Assembly: GCF_007858365.1 (NCBI RefSeq)
Contig: NZ_VFIO01000003.1
Coordinates: 248,001-312,000, forward strand
Reading direction: 5' to 3'
Length of the DNA stretch: 64,000 nt
Source: Pseudomonas saxonica
GTDB taxonomy: Bacteria > Pseudomonadota > Gammaproteobacteria > Pseudomonadales > Pseudomonadaceae
Within the stretch, counting starts at the first letter, position 1; the number at the start of each line of letters is the position of its first letter. Under the pieces are notes generated by a model. It searched no databases. It was not told the DNA's origin and saw nothing but the letters and a program-made list of their open reading frames with translations. Both the position numbers and the translations under genes were made by a program. This document shows positions 63,973 to 64,000 of this stretch, piece after piece.

Positions 63973-64000
63973 ATGTTTTCTATAACCGAATTCCGCCCGC
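63973..64000 (+). CDS. mltF: Partial: start of membrane-bound lytic transglycosylase MltF
   Basis: The last 28 bases read MFSITEFRP from an ATG at 63973 and run off the window. In Pseudomonas genomes mltF is divergent from purL and begins with a similar MFS-x-T-x-x-R-P segment, so this is probably its start. MltF is a lytic transglycosylase with an SBP-like domain. Only nine codons are visible, so the call rests on locus position. Confidence 0.55.

Overview
The window is a chromosomal segment of a Pseudomonas, most likely from the P. fluorescens lineage in the broad sense. The evidence is the complete wsp surface-sensing operon, an lptF-type lipoprotein, REP-type intergenic palindromes typical of the genus, and gene order that, from memory, follows the P. 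aeruginosa PAO1 stretch from about PA3680 (rsmJ) to PA3764 (mltF). Species cannot be fixed from sequence reading alone. No rRNA, tRNA or CRISPR array was seen.

Layout. 1-8 kb: rsmJ, a repeat-containing unknown protein, a DUF72 protein, tsaB, adk and ppc (mostly minus strand), then a DUF4398 lipoprotein and lptF on the plus strand behind a likely AlgU promoter. 9-12 kb: an accessory, AT-richer block with a GH18 chitinase and an AA10 chitin monooxygenase, both without a signal peptide. 12-16 kb: small membrane protein, lipoprotein hydrolase, then a TetR / lipoprotein / QEGLA-motif operon. 16-19 kb: lysS and prfB with its programmed frameshift. 19-19.8 kb: a DUF6124-type gene behind a long structured leader. 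19.8-28.3 kb: wspABCDEF-R, translationally coupled by 1-4 nt overlaps. 28.3-30.6 kb: a mobile/repeat zone, where an IS4-family element sits in one arm of a palindromic mini-element that is itself flanked by two inverted copies of a longer repeat ending in short tandem repeats.

30.6-40.2 kb: DUF533 protein, Old Yellow Enzyme, recJ, yaeQ, CoA-transferase, a periplasmic binding protein, a lone receiver protein and a BvgS-like sensor that stops after its PAS domain. 40.2-47 kb: thrC, hom, dsbC, xerD and a cation/proton antiporter. 47-54.6 kb: thioesterase, the rpsP-rimM-trmD-rplS operon, ffh, a CcsA-like membrane protein, a shortened CBS/CorC-type protein and an MFS transporter. 54.6-64 kb: purT, VUT protein, DUF1289 protein, gamma-carbonic anhydrase, two Nudix hydrolases, L,D-transpeptidase, NIF3-like protein, purL and the first codons of mltF.

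Functional links. Translation and protein export genes cluster (lysS, prfB, rpsP, rimM, trmD, rplS, ffh, tsaB). Threonine synthesis (hom, thrC), purine synthesis (purT, purL) and oxaloacetate supply (ppc) are housekeeping. The wsp genes convert surface contact into cyclic-di-GMP. The most unusual parts are the signal-peptide-less chitin pair, the structured leader of the DUF6124 gene, the kinase-less BvgS-like sensor beside an orphan receiver, and the nested repeat/IS region. Protein start sites were chosen from ribosome binding sites, overlaps and family lengths.
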